A stretch of DNA of 64,000 bases from Halomonas litopenaei (GCF_017303055.1 NZ_JAEKJT010000004.1:248001-312000); one strand, 5' to 3'. Counted from the stretch's first letter, positions 17,756 to 27,626 are shown. Numbers and translations are program-made. The notes: generated by a model from the letters alone, not told the origin.

Positions 17756-18898
17756 TCAACCTATCTTGGACGTGACCCGGAAGCTGCCATAGGTTGGCTC
17801 CCCCCGGGCTTCTTCCAGCGCCGACAGGGCGCGGGATACCGGCTCCTGCACCGCTCCCGACACCAGCGGGGGTGCCAGGGTGCCCGCCACGACAGGAGAA
17901 AAAGCGCTCCATCCCAGGCGCTCTTCGCGGGGCGGCAGCCCGAAGCACTCGCGGTAGCACTTCGAAAAGTGGGGCGTCGAGACAAACCCGCAGGCGGCGG
18001 CGATATCGATGATCGACATGGAGGTCTGCTTGAGCAGTTGCCGAGCCCGGTTGAGGCGCAGCCGCATGTAATAGCGTGAGGGTGAGCAGTGCAGGTTGCG
18101 CTGGAACAGGCGTTCGAGCTGGCGCCGGGACAGGCTGACATAGCAAGCCAGTTCGTCCAGGTCGATGGGTTCCTCCAGGTTGTTTTCCATCAGGGCCACG
18201 ATTTCCTGGAGCCTTGGCTGGGCGGTCCCCAGCATATGCTTGAGGGGCACCCGCTGCTGGTCCTGCTCACCACGCACTCGGTCGCACACAAACATGTCGG
18301 AAATCCCGGCCGCCAGCTCGCGCCCGTGGTCCCTCCCGATCAGCGTCAGCATCATGTCCAGCGGCGCGGTCCCGCCGGAGGCGGTACAGCGATCCCGGTC
18401 CATGGAGAACAGCTTGGACGTCAGGCCGATACAAGGGTACGCCTCTTGCAGGGCCGCCTGACATTCCCAGTGGGTGCTGACCTCATAGCCGTCAAGCAGC
18501 CCGGCACGTGCCAGCGCCCAGGCACCGGTACAGATGGAACCAAAACGCTTGAGATGTCGCGCCTGGGACTTCAACCAGCTGACATGGCCCTGGTGCACGT
18601 GACGGGTGGGCGCCACCCCACCGCACACCACGACCATATCCAACGACAGGGGAACACTGAGCGACGAATCCGGGGTGACGGTCAGCCCGTCGCTGGCTTC
18701 CAGCGGCGCACCATCGAGACTCAGTGTGAACCAGCGATAAAGCTCCTGGCCGGACAGCTGATTGGCCATGCGCAATGGCTCGATCGCCGACGCCAGCGAG
18801 ATCAGGGTGAAGTGTTCCAGCAACAGGAAGCCGATGGTCTGGGGTCCTTCGTGGCCCCCATGGGATACAGCCCGTCCGGGCTTGTTGGGCAAGCTCAT
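17756..18898 (-). CDS. gbdR: GbdR-type AraC regulator of glycine betaine catabolism
   Basis: A 380-residue transcription factor with an N-terminal GATase1/DJ-1-like ligand domain (residues about 20-190, starting QTIGFLLLEHFTLISLASA) and a C-terminal AraC helix-turn-helix pair (about 230-320; LDELACYVSLSRRQLERLF). The near-verbatim family signature LRMANQLSGQELYRW resembles Pseudomonas GbdR, which activates betaine genes in response to betaine and dimethylglycine. The ATG at 18898 has AGGAGG with short spacing; a GTG six bases upstream would leave no room for it. The likely targets are the dgc-etf and serine-catabolic genes in this window. Confidence 0.9.
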   Translation of the reverse strand: MSLPNKPGRAVSHGGHEGPQTIGFLLLEHFTLISLASAIEPLRMANQLSGQELYRWFTLSLDGAPLEASDGLTVTPDSSLSVPLSLDMVVVCGGVAPTRHVHQGHVSWLKSQARHLKRFGSICTGAWALARAGLLDGYEVSTHWECQAALQEAYPCIGLTSKLFSMDRDRCTASGGTAPLDMMLTLIGRDHGRELAAGISDMFVCDRVRGEQDQQRVPLKHMLGTAQPRLQEIVALMENNLEEPIDLDELACYVSLSRRQLERLFQRNLHCSPSRYYMRLRLNRARQLLKQTSMSIIDIAAACGFVSTPHFSKCYRECFGLPPREERLGWSAFSPVVAGTLAPPLVSGAVQEPVSRALSALEEARGEPTYGSFRVTSKIG

Positions 18899-18904
18899 GG
18901 TCAC

Positions 18905-19354
18905 CTCCTCGACACGGTCGGTCTGCCCCTCGTCTGATCTGCTCCGCAGAAAGAGGCACCGCCGCGATCCATTATTGTTATGGCGGCATCATCTAGATGT
19001 CAGCACCGACACTGAGCCCCGACATCGAACCCGGTTTTACATGACTTTAGGTCGTACCGACGTGTCATGACATCACAATAATCGCTATCGACATGCCCTT
19101 GACCAGTCGTCTGCGACAATGATGTCGCGAATAGCTACGTCAATGTCGCCATGGCGCACAAAAGCGACGATCTCTTCGTCGCATGACGATTTTCGCGACA
19201 TGCCTGGTTCCCAACGCGACCCCCTCGACCAATGGCGACTTTGCAAGGGGCGTCAATTGCGCCTGGCCATTCTTCGGCCAGATACAACGCGGCCCTCGTC
19301 ACAGGACGAGGGCCGCGTTGTCCGCGCTCTTTCGCGTGCAGCTTGTCGCTGCTG
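18905..19354. promoter_or_regulatory. gbdR upstream region with two GCGAC dyads
   Basis: The 450-base spacer between fghA and gbdR is locally less GC-rich than the genes and has no credible ORF. It contains GCGAC-N6-GTCGC at 19113-19128 and GCGACGA-N5-TCGTCGC at 19164-19182, plus the fghA terminator at 19284-19321. The dyads sit 215-285 bases upstream of the gbdR start and could be operators. A promoter was not located with confidence. Confidence 0.45.
19284..19321 (-). terminator. strong hairpin downstream of fghA
   Basis: A 17-bp perfect stem (ACAACGCGGCCCTCGTC with its complement) closes on a four-base loop, 34 bases past the fghA stop. There is no clear T-run on either strand, yet the stem is strong enough to act as a terminator or RNA-stability element. 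Confidence 0.75.
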
Positions 19355-20212
19355 TCAGCGCTTGGCGTAGAGCTTCTCCGCGTGGTAGCGCAGGTGGTCT
19401 TCGATGAAGGTCGCGATGAAGAAGTAGCTGTGATCGTAGCCGGGCTGACGACGCAGGGTCAGCGGATGATCGCGCTCAGCGCAGACGGCCTCCAGGCGCT
19501 CCGGGCACAGCTGCTCTTCCAGGAAGTCATCGGCATCCCCCTGATCGATGAACAGGGGCTGGCGGGACGCCCCGCGCGCTACCAGTTCACAGGCGTCGTA
19601 CTGGGTCCACTTGCTGGTGTCCTCCCCCAGGTAAGCCGTAAAGGCCTTGCGGCCCCAGGGGCACTGGGTCGGATTGACGATAGGCGAGAACGCCGAGACC
19701 GAGCGATAGTGGCCGGGCTTGCGTAGCGCCAGAATCAAGGCCCCATGACCGCCCATGGAGTGGCCGCTGATGGACTCACGCCCATTCAATGGGAAGTGCT
19801 GGCGTACCACCGACGGCAGCTCCTCGGTCACGTAGTCGTACATCCGATAGTGGGCCTTCCAGGGCTCCTGGGTCGCATTGACGTAGAAGCCGGCACCGGA
19901 ACCCAGGTCATAGCTGTCGTGCTCGCCAGGCAGGTCCGTGCCTCTCGGGCTGGTGTCCGGGCACAGGATGGCGATACCCAGTTCGGCGGCCAGACGATGC
20001 GCACCCGCCTTCTGCATGAAGTTCTCGTCGGTGCAGGTCAGCCCGGACAGCCACCACAGCAGCGGAACCTTCTCGGTCTCGGCCTGGGGTGGCAGGTAGA
20101 TGGCGAAGGTCATCTCGCAGTCCAGCGCCCGCGAGTGATGACGATAGCGCTTGTGCCAACCGCCGAAGCTGCGGTTGGCGCTGACCAGTTCCAGATGCTC
20201 GCTCATGGACAT
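19355..20212 (-). CDS. fghA: S-formylglutathione hydrolase
   Basis: A cytoplasmic serine esterase (285 residues, alpha/beta hydrolase fold) that hydrolyses S-formylglutathione to formate and glutathione, the second step of glutathione-dependent formaldehyde oxidation. The nucleophile is in GHSMGGHGAL. The early CTDENFMQKAGA and the C-terminal GYDHSYFFIATFIEDHL, with the catalytic His, are diagnostic. The ATG at 20212 has AAGGAG seven bases upstream. The gene follows adhC on the same strand with a 147-base gap. Its product formate is the substrate of the formate dehydrogenase encoded at 3-8 kb. Confidence 0.95.
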   Translation of the reverse strand: MSMSEHLELVSANRSFGGWHKRYRHHSRALDCEMTFAIYLPPQAETEKVPLLWWLSGLTCTDENFMQKAGAHRLAAELGIAILCPDTSPRGTDLPGEHDSYDLGSGAGFYVNATQEPWKAHYRMYDYVTEELPSVVRQHFPLNGRESISGHSMGGHGALILALRKPGHYRSVSAFSPIVNPTQCPWGRKAFTAYLGEDTSKWTQYDACELVARGASRQPLFIDQGDADDFLEEQLCPERLEAVCAERDHPLTLRRQPGYDHSYFFIATFIEDHLRYHAEKLYAKR

Positions 20213-20359
20213 GGCGAATCTCCTTCGACAATGATGCCCCGCCAGGCGGGGCCGTGAATCGACAAGGGCTCGAGCGAACCACAGCATCGCCATGGTGGCT
20301 CGAGCGCCTGTGGCAAAGCGCCGCTAGCCCGGCGTCGACCGAGCCAGCAGGCGTGGGCG

Positions 20360-21493
<1,134 letters not shown>

Positions 21494-21640
21494 TTAACGC
21501 AATAGGGCGCGTGTCCCCGAGCAGCGATGGTGGCACCAAGTGGCAGTGCCGACACGATATGGCCGGCCGCCACCGCTGACGGTAGTGGCATCAGTCTAGA
21601 CCTCGCCACGGGCTGGGATAAAGCACGCAGACGACATAAC

Positions 21641-21662
21641 ATTGTTGCCATATAGCAATAAT
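21641..21662. promoter_or_regulatory. LysR-type operator candidate between adhC and its divergent regulator
   Basis: ATTGTTGC-N6-GCAATAAT is a near-perfect dyad (7 of 8 positions) in the divergent adhC/lysR spacer, ending just before the regulator's start. Its ATTG...CAAT core has the T-N11-A-like layout of LysR autoregulatory sites. Confidence 0.55.
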
Positions 21663-21672
21663 GGAGACGACC

Positions 21673-22602
21673 ATGCACCCATGGGCCGGTATCGAAGCGT
21701 TCATTGAAGTCGTGCGGCTCTCGTCGTTCGCTGCCGCGGCAAGGCGCCTGGGCGTGTCCAGCTCCCACATCAGCCGCCAGGTCGCAGCGCTCGAAAGTCG
21801 CCTCGACACTCCCCTGCTCTACCGCACCACGCGTCAGATCAGCCTGACCGAGGCCGGGCGTCTCTACTACCAGCAATGCGAGGCGCTGGTAGACGGTTTT
21901 CGCGAGGCCGATGCGGTCGTAAAAGACTTTGAGGCCCAGCCCCGAGGGGAACTCGCCCTGACCTGCGCGACCACCTTTGGCGAGCGCTACGTGGCCCCGT
22001 TGATCAATGACCTGTTGATACAGTACCCGCAGCTGGGGGTACGCCTGCACTTTACCAACCGGCAGGTGGACCTGATCGAGGAAGGCTTTGACATCGGCAT
22101 ACGCATGGGCACCCTGGAAGACAGCACCATGCTGGCGCGCCGACTGGCTGACCGGCGCGAATACGTGGTCGGCTCTCCGGCCTACTTCCAGCGCTTTCCC
22201 CAGCCCCATGCCCTATCGGAATTGAAGCACCACCGCTGCCTGCATGGCTCACGTGATCGCTGGCGTTTCGCCGTCGACGGCATACCCCGGGAAGTGTCCA
22301 TCAAGGGGCCGTGGCAGGGCAATTCAGGTCCGGCCCTGCTGGACGCCGTGCTCAAGGGCGTCGGCCTGGGACAATTGCCGGATTATTACGTCGAGCACCA
22401 TCTGGCCAAGGGTGAGCTGGTCTCGGTGCTCGACACCTACCGACACAGTGATACCGGCGTCTGGGCCGTCACCCCACACCATCGCCAGCGCTCGCCCAAG
22501 GTGCGCGTCGTCATCGACTACCTGGCAGAACACCTGGCCAACCAGCTGCCACCCCGCTATCACAACCGCCGGGAAGTGGACGAGCCAAAGACACAAATCT
22601 AA
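21673..22602 (+). CDS. LysR-family regulator divergent from adhC
   Basis: A 309-residue LysR-type transcription factor. The N-terminal winged helix (residues about 1-60, FAAAARRLGVSSSHISRQVAALE) is followed by a substrate-binding co-inducer domain of the common AaeR/PtxR-like group (LPDYYVEHHLAKGELVSVL). The ATG at 21673 is preferred because GGAGA sits six bases upstream; the in-frame ATG at 21661 has no ribosome-binding site and lies within the operator dyad. By position it probably controls adhC-fghA, perhaps in response to formaldehyde, but nothing in the sequence identifies the ligand. Confidence 0.88.
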   Translation: MHPWAGIEAFIEVVRLSSFAAAARRLGVSSSHISRQVAALESRLDTPLLYRTTRQISLTEAGRLYYQQCEALVDGFREADAVVKDFEAQPRGELALTCATTFGERYVAPLINDLLIQYPQLGVRLHFTNRQVDLIEEGFDIGIRMGTLEDSTMLARRLADRREYVVGSPAYFQRFPQPHALSELKHHRCLHGSRDRWRFAVDGIPREVSIKGPWQGNSGPALLDAVLKGVGLGQLPDYYVEHHLAKGELVSVLDTYRHSDTGVWAVTPHHRQRSPKVRVVIDYLAEHLANQLPPRYHNRREVDEPKTQI

Positions 22603-22620
22603 AGTTACCCGCACAATGAA

Positions 22621-22650
22621 GAAGCCCGGTACTTTTACCGGGCTTCTTTA
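22621..22650. terminator. bidirectional intrinsic terminator between lysR and livM
   Basis: GAAGCCCGGT pairs with ACCGGGCTTC across a six-base loop and is followed by CTTTA on the plus strand and TTCATTG on the minus strand. It lies between two convergent genes and can serve both. Confidence 0.85.
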
Positions 22651-22677
22651 ATGCCAATCATCAATACCAAAGTGCAG

Positions 22678-23670
22678 CTACTTGAAGTTCTTGCGCACCA
22701 TACGCTGAATCTCACCTACGATCCCGCTTCTAAAACTCAGCACGCACAGTACGAAGATGGCGCCCAGGATGACGCTGACCCAATTCCCCAGCGGTGACTG
22801 CGCCAGCTGAGTCTGCAGGCTGACCACCAGGCCAGCGCCCACCAGCGGGCCAAACAGCGTCCCGACACCGCCGACCAGGGTCATCAGAATCACCTCCCCC
22901 GACATGTGCCAATGGGCGTCGGTCAGCGATGCCAGCTGAAACACCACTGTCTTGGTCGCGCCAGCGAGCCCGGCAAGTCCTGCCGACAGCACGAAGGCCA
23001 CCAGCTTGTAGGCGTCCACGTTGTAGCCCAGGGACACCGCCCGCGGTTCGTTCTCGCGAATGGCCTTGAGCACCTGCCCGAAGGGTGAATGCACCGTTCG
23101 CTGAATGATGGCGAAGCCGATCACAAAGATCGCCAGCACCACGTAGTACATCGCCAGGTTGTTCGACAGGTCGATCAGTCCGAACAGCTTACCCCGGGGC
23201 ACACCGTGAAGGCCGTCCTCGCCGCCGGTAAATGGCGCCTGAATGTAGAAAAAGAACATCATCTGCGCCAGCGCCAGCGTCACCATGGCGAAATAGATTC
23301 CCTGGCGGCGAATCGCCAAGGCACCAAACAGGGTGCCGAGAATCACCGCAGCGACAGTGCCAACAATGATGCCGAGCTCCGGCGTCAGGCCCGGATAGCT
23401 CGACAGCAGGAAGCCCGTCACGTAGCCCCCTGTAGCGAGAAAGGCGGCATGACCGAAGGACAGCAGCCCCGCGAAGCCAAGCAGCAGATTGAAGGCACAG
23501 GCGAACAGTGCGAAGCACAGGACCTTCATCAGGAACACCGGATAGGCGAACAGGGGAGCCACCAGCGCCAGTGTCAGCAGCGCCACCAGCAGCATGCCCC
23601 TGCGGCGGCGGGCGGCGCGCGCCCTGGCCTTCCCCGCCACCGGGGAAGCCGTTGTCGTCGTTGTGGTCAT
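22678..23670 (-). CDS. livM: branched-chain amino-acid-type ABC transporter permease LivM
   Basis: An inner-membrane permease of the HAAT (Liv) family, 330 residues with about nine or ten hydrophobic segments and the usual N-terminal basic stretch. Family motifs include GFAGLLSFGHAAFLATGGYV and the EAA-like loop KAIRENEPRAVSLGYNV. The ATG at 23670 has AGGAGG nearby and begins one base after the livH stop region, indicating coupling. It is the last gene of the livG-F-K-H-M unit and ends at a bidirectional terminator. The substrate is not determined by the permease. Confidence 0.93.
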   Translation of the reverse strand: MTTTTTTASPVAGKARARAARRRRGMLLVALLTLALVAPLFAYPVFLMKVLCFALFACAFNLLLGFAGLLSFGHAAFLATGGYVTGFLLSSYPGLTPELGIIVGTVAAVILGTLFGALAIRRQGIYFAMVTLALAQMMFFFYIQAPFTGGEDGLHGVPRGKLFGLIDLSNNLAMYYVVLAIFVIGFAIIQRTVHSPFGQVLKAIRENEPRAVSLGYNVDAYKLVAFVLSAGLAGLAGATKTVVFQLASLTDAHWHMSGEVILMTLVGGVGTLFGPLVGAGLVVSLQTQLAQSPLGNWVSVILGAIFVLCVLSFRSGIVGEIQRMVRKNFK

Positions 23671-23671
23671 G

Positions 23672-24559
23672 TCACGCCTCCTTACCAAACAGGCCAGCAG
23701 GCCTGAGCATCAACACCATGATCATCACCAGGAAGATCACGGTATTGGCCGCTTCCGGGTAATACACCTTGGTCAGTCCCTCGATCAGCCCCATGGCGAG
23801 ACCGGTGAGGATAGCCCCGAGGATGGAGCCCATGCCGCCGATCACCACCACCGCAAAGACCACGATCAGAAGACTCGACCCCATGGTTGGCGACACCGGG
23901 TACAGCGGCGCCGCTAGCACGCCGGCAAAGGCCGCCAGCGCAACGCCAAACCCGTAGGTCAGGGTGACCAGCAGCGGCACATTGACGCCGAACGCCTGCA
24001 TCAGCGCCGGGTTTTCCGTGCCCGCACGCAGGTACGCCCCCAGCCGAGTGCGTTCGATGATGAACCAGGTTCCCAGGCATACCACCAGTGCCGCCACCAG
24101 CACCCAGCCACGATAGGTGGGCAGGAACATGAATGGCAGCTTGATGCCACCCGCAAGGGCCTCGGGAACCGGATAGCTGGCCCCAGAAACGCCGAACAGG
24201 TTGATCAGGCTACCCTCGAAGATCAGCGCCAGACCGAAGGTCAGCAACAGCCCGTACAGATGATCGAGGTGAGCGATGCGCCGCAGCACGAGTCGTTCCA
24301 GCAGAGCGCCGAAGGCACCGACGACCAGTGGTACCAGCAGCAGCGCCAGCCAGTAATTGATGCCCAGATACTGGGCTCCCAGTAGAGCGGCGAAGGCCCC
24401 CAGCATGTACTGGGCCCCGTGAGCAAAGTTGACGATTTTCAGAAGGCCGAAGATCACCGCCAAACCAAGGCTCAAAAGTGCGTAGAAGGCGCCATTGATC
24501 AGCCCCAGCATCAGCTGGCCCATGAATACCGCCAACGGTACGCCAAAGATCATGGTCAT
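23672..24559 (-). CDS. livH: branched-chain amino-acid-type ABC transporter permease LivH
   Basis: A 295-residue HAAT-family inner-membrane permease, the partner of LivM. The N-terminal signature GLINGAFYALLSLGLAVIF and the following KIVNFAHGAQYMLGAF are typical. The EAA-like loop is near RAGTENPALMQAFGVNV. Two in-frame ATGs (24559 and 24553) are possible; 24559 has a GAGGGA upstream and is preferred. The gene is co-directional with livK, 94 bases upstream. Confidence 0.93.
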   Translation of the reverse strand: MTMIFGVPLAVFMGQLMLGLINGAFYALLSLGLAVIFGLLKIVNFAHGAQYMLGAFAALLGAQYLGINYWLALLLVPLVVGAFGALLERLVLRRIAHLDHLYGLLLTFGLALIFEGSLINLFGVSGASYPVPEALAGGIKLPFMFLPTYRGWVLVAALVVCLGTWFIIERTRLGAYLRAGTENPALMQAFGVNVPLLVTLTYGFGVALAAFAGVLAAPLYPVSPTMGSSLLIVVFAVVVIGGMGSILGAILTGLAMGLIEGLTKVYYPEAANTVIFLVMIMVLMLRPAGLFGKEA

Positions 24560-24653
24560 GAGGACATCCCTCGAGAAGGGGCGATAGCGAGACCGCCCCG
24601 GAATGATTCAGCGCTTCCTGGAAACACCGTGGCATCGTGCCAACTGACACGGT

Positions 24654-25910
24654 TTAGTTGCTGACCAGCTTGCAGGAGCTTTCCGACAAGGGGCGATAGG
24701 CGTCTTCGGCAGGGATGGTTGCCTTGATCTCGTAGAGATCCCACTCACTCTCGGAATCGGCAGGCGCCTTGACCTCAGCCAGATACATGTCATGGACCAT
24801 GCGTCCGTCTTCGCGAATGCGTCCATTGCGGGCAAAGAAGTCATTGATGGGTGTCTCACCCAGCTTGGCGCGCACCGTGGCAGGGTCATCGGTACCCGCC
24901 GCCTCGACCGCCTCGAGATACTGTGTGGTGCTGGAATAGATGCCCGCCTGAACCATGGTTGGCATCTTGCCGACCCGCTCGAAGTAACGCTCAGCCCATT
25001 CGCGGGAAGCGTCGTCCATATCCCAGTACCAGCCGGTCGTCAGCAGCAGTCCCTGGGTGGTTTCCAGACCCATGGCATGTACGTCATTGAGGAAGATCAA
25101 CAGGCCCGCCAGCTGTTGCCCGGTCTGCGTCAGGCCAAACTGGCTGGCCGTCTTGATCGCGTTGACGGTATCGGAACCGGCATTGGCCAGGCCGACAATC
25201 TTGGCCCCAGAGCCCTGGGCCTGAAGGATGTAGGAGGAGAAGTCGCTGGTCGGGAAGGGGTGACGGACGCGATCAACGATGGTGCCACCATTGTCCGTGA
25301 CGACCTTCTCGACATCGCTTTCCAGCGCGTGACCGAAGGCGTAGTCCGCCGTCAGCATGAACCAGCTGTCACCGCCCTGCTCTACCACCGCCTTGGCCGT
25401 TCCGTTGGCCAGGGGATAGGTATCGTACACATAGTGAATATGGTTGGGAGTGCAGTGCTCGTTGGTGATGCTGGAAGCCGCAGAGCCTGAAATGATCGCC
25501 AGTCCGCCGGCTTCTTCCAGCACCTTGGTCACGGCGATGGAAACCGATGAGGCCACCATGCCGGCGACCAGGTCCACGTTTTCCTGATCGACCCAGCCAC
25601 GCACGGTGTTGGCGCCCACATCGGCGCTGTTGCGGTCATCGGCATTGAAGATCTCGATAGGTGCATCACCGACGCTTCCACCGAAATCTTCCACCGCCAT
25701 CTTCATGGCTTCAAGACCACCCGGGCCAGCCAGGTCGCGATAGGTGCCTGACATGTCCGCGAGATAGCCGATACGGATCTCGCCATCGCTGATTCCGTCC
25801 TGGGCCAGCGAGGGTGCGGCCATTCCCAGCATACCGGCGACCAGCAAGGTGTTGGCGGCAACGGCGCGAGCCAGCGGCAAACGGCGGAAAGAACGGGTCT
25901 GTGACATCAT
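24654..25910 (-). CDS. livK: Liv-type ABC transporter periplasmic substrate-binding protein
   Basis: A 418-residue periplasmic type I binding protein. A Sec signal peptide spans about residues 1-36 (hydrophobic LLVAGMLGMAAPSLA, cleavage before QDG). Mature-domain segments such as EIRIGYLADMSGTYRDLAGPG and FMLTADYAFGHALESDVEKV are typical of Liv/HAAT binding proteins with broad amino-acid or organic-acid substrates. Two adjacent ATGs start the gene; 25910 has GGAG six bases upstream. Longer upstream in-frame sequence is rejected because it runs through a simple repeat. Calling it leucine-specific would go beyond the evidence. Confidence 0.9.
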   Translation of the reverse strand: MMSQTRSFRRLPLARAVAANTLLVAGMLGMAAPSLAQDGISDGEIRIGYLADMSGTYRDLAGPGGLEAMKMAVEDFGGSVGDAPIEIFNADDRNSADVGANTVRGWVDQENVDLVAGMVASSVSIAVTKVLEEAGGLAIISGSAASSITNEHCTPNHIHYVYDTYPLANGTAKAVVEQGGDSWFMLTADYAFGHALESDVEKVVTDNGGTIVDRVRHPFPTSDFSSYILQAQGSGAKIVGLANAGSDTVNAIKTASQFGLTQTGQQLAGLLIFLNDVHAMGLETTQGLLLTTGWYWDMDDASREWAERYFERVGKMPTMVQAGIYSSTTQYLEAVEAAGTDDPATVRAKLGETPINDFFARNGRIREDGRMVHDMYLAEVKAPADSESEWDLYEIKATIPAEDAYRPLSESSCKLVSN

Positions 25911-25940
25911 GGAAGGCTCCTGGGCCCATGGCCCTTGTTG

Positions 25941-25985
25941 TTGTTGAATATGTCGTTGTTGGATATGTTGCTGAACGTGTTGTAG
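25941..25985. repeat. degenerate 15-bp tandem repeat upstream of livK
   Basis: TTGTTGAATATGTCG (25941), TTGTTGGATATGTTG (25956) and a diverged third unit (25971) lie just upstream of the livK ribosome-binding site in the livF-livK spacer. Confidence 0.75.
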
Positions 25986-26100
25986 AGCAGGTGCTGAGGC
26001 GTCGGTACTGGCCGTCCACACAGCGCCGTCCGCGCTGGCGGCAACGGCCAGTGGGAACGGCTTCGCGAAGGGATGGGTGCCGCGCCTGGCGAATAGCACG

Positions 26101-26853
26101 CTAGACCCCCAGCAGTGCATTGAGGTCGTCGCGCCGGGCGTCGAGATCGGCGGCTTCGATGGTATCGATGATGCGGCCGTGCTCCATGACGAAGTGGCGA
26201 TCGGCTAGGGGGGCCGCGAAGCGGAAGTTCTGCTCCACCAGCACGATGGTCATCCCGCGGGATTTCAACGTCACCAGCACCTCGGCAAGCGCCTGATTGA
26301 TGACAGGAGCCAGCCCCTCGGTAATTTCATCGAGCAACAGAATGTCGGCACCGGTGCGCAGGATGCGCGCCATGGCCAGCATCTGCTGCTCGCCACCGGA
26401 CAGGCGGGTCCCCTGACTGCGCCGGCGCTCGTAGAGATTCGGAAACATCCCGTAGATATCGTCAAGGCTCATGCCACCGGAGCGTACCGTAGGCGGAAGC
26501 AGCAGGTTCTCCTCGACGTCCAGGCTGGCAAAGATACCCCGCTCTTCGGGGCAGTACCCCACGCCAAGGCGCGGTATGTGGTGGGGCTTCATGCCCAGCG
26601 TTTCCTGACCATTGATGACAATGGAACCGCTGCGCGAGCCGACCATGTTCATGATCGTCTTCAGCGTGGTACTGCGGCCTGCGCCATTGCGCCCCAGCAG
26701 CGTCACCAGTTCACCCCGCTTCACCCGCAGGTCCACGCCGTGCAGGATATGTGATTCACCGTAGAAGGCGTTGACGCCCGCCAGGCAGATCGCTTCATCG
26801 CTGCTGGTGCTGATCCCATGGGGGGAGCGGGTAGCGTTCATCACAGAGGTCAT
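26101..26853 (-). CDS. livF: Liv-type ABC transporter ATP-binding protein LivF
   Basis: A 250-residue cytoplasmic ABC ATPase. The Walker A motif reads GRNGAGRST, with Arg60 where the invariant lysine normally sits. The signature is LSGGEQQMLAMARIL and Walker B is DILLLDEITEGLAP, followed by the H-loop-region VEQNFRF (Q-N in place of the usual H-N). The last variation is normal for LivF. The N-terminal 20 residues are an extension before the usual start of the family. The ATG overlaps the livG stop (ATGA). The R-for-K change should be checked against close homologues, since some LivF groups appear to share it. Confidence 0.92.
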   Translation of the reverse strand: MTSVMNATRSPHGISTSSDEAICLAGVNAFYGESHILHGVDLRVKRGELVTLLGRNGAGRSTTLKTIMNMVGSRSGSIVINGQETLGMKPHHIPRLGVGYCPEERGIFASLDVEENLLLPPTVRSGGMSLDDIYGMFPNLYERRRSQGTRLSGGEQQMLAMARILRTGADILLLDEITEGLAPVINQALAEVLVTLKSRGMTIVLVEQNFRFAAPLADRHFVMEHGRIIDTIEAADLDARRDDLNALLGV

Positions 26854-27626
26854 GTGGTGGCCTCCTCGGCAACGCTGGCTTCGCTGCCCATGTAGGCCTC
26901 GCGCACTGCTGGGTCCGCCGAGACGCTGGCATAGTCACCCTCGGCCAGCACAGCGCCCCTGGCCAATACCGTGATGCGATCGCATAACCGGCTGACAACA
27001 CTCAGGTTATGCTCCACCATCAGCACCGTTCTGCCCGCCGAGACCCGGCGAATCAGCGCGACGATGCGATCCACATCCTCCGCCCCCATGCCTTGGGTGG
27101 GCTCATCCAGCAGCATGACAGTGGGCTCAAGGGCGAGGGTGGTGGCGACCTCCAGCGCTCGCTTGCGGCCGTAGGGCAGTTCCACCGTCAACACATCTGC
27201 GACGTCCGCCAGACCGACCTCCTCCAGCAGCTCCATGGCGCGCTGATTCAGCGGCTCCAGCGAACGCTCCGACTTCCAGAAATGAAAAGAGGTACCGAGC
27301 TTACGCTGCAAGGCGACTCGCACGTTTTCCAGCGCCGTCATATGGCCAAACACGGCAGAAATCTGAAAGGAACGCACCAGCCCCAGGCGCGCGATTTCAT
27401 TGGCACGCATGCGGGTGATGGGCTTGCCGCGGTAGAGGATATCGCCCCTGGTAGGCGGCAGAAATTTCGTCAACAGGTTAAAGACCGTGGTCTTGCCCGC
27501 TCCATTGGGGCCGATCAGAGCATGAATATGCCCCTCCGTGATCTTCAGATCCACGCCGTCCACGGCGGTAAAGCCTCGAAACGACTTGGTCAGGCCACGG
27601 GTCTCTAGCACGTACTGCTGGCTCAT
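26850..27626 (-). CDS. livG: Liv-type ABC transporter ATP-binding protein LivG
   Basis: A 258-residue ABC ATPase with a canonical Walker A (GPNGAGKTT), a signature-like ELPYGRKRALEVATTLAL, Walker B (VMLLDEPTQGMG) and the switch histidine (VEHNLSVV). It lacks the long LivG insertion between Q-loop and signature only partly, which is within family variation. It is the first gene of the transporter unit. The ATG at 27626 has GAGGA upstream. A palindrome of LiuR type lies 78 bases upstream. Confidence 0.93.
   Translation of the reverse strand: MSQQYVLETRGLTKSFRGFTAVDGVDLKITEGHIHALIGPNGAGKTTVFNLLTKFLPPTRGDILYRGKPITRMRANEIARLGLVRSFQISAVFGHMTALENVRVALQRKLGTSFHFWKSERSLEPLNQRAMELLEEVGLADVADVLTVELPYGRKRALEVATTLALEPTVMLLDEPTQGMGAEDVDRIVALIRRVSAGRTVLMVEHNLSVVSRLCDRITVLARGAVLAEGDYASVSADPAVREAYMGSEASVAEEATT

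Noticed and set aside
24654..25910. Calling the Liv binding protein a glycine-betaine receptor because of its neighbours
   Set aside because: It belongs to the type I Liv/HAAT binding-protein family, not to the OpuAC/ProX betaine receptors, and the palindrome upstream points to branched-chain amino acids.
25911..26120. N-terminal extension of livK upstream of 25910
   Set aside because: It translates a simple GTT-rich repeat (His/Gln runs) and would bury the signal peptide; the ATG at 25910 has a good ribosome-binding site.
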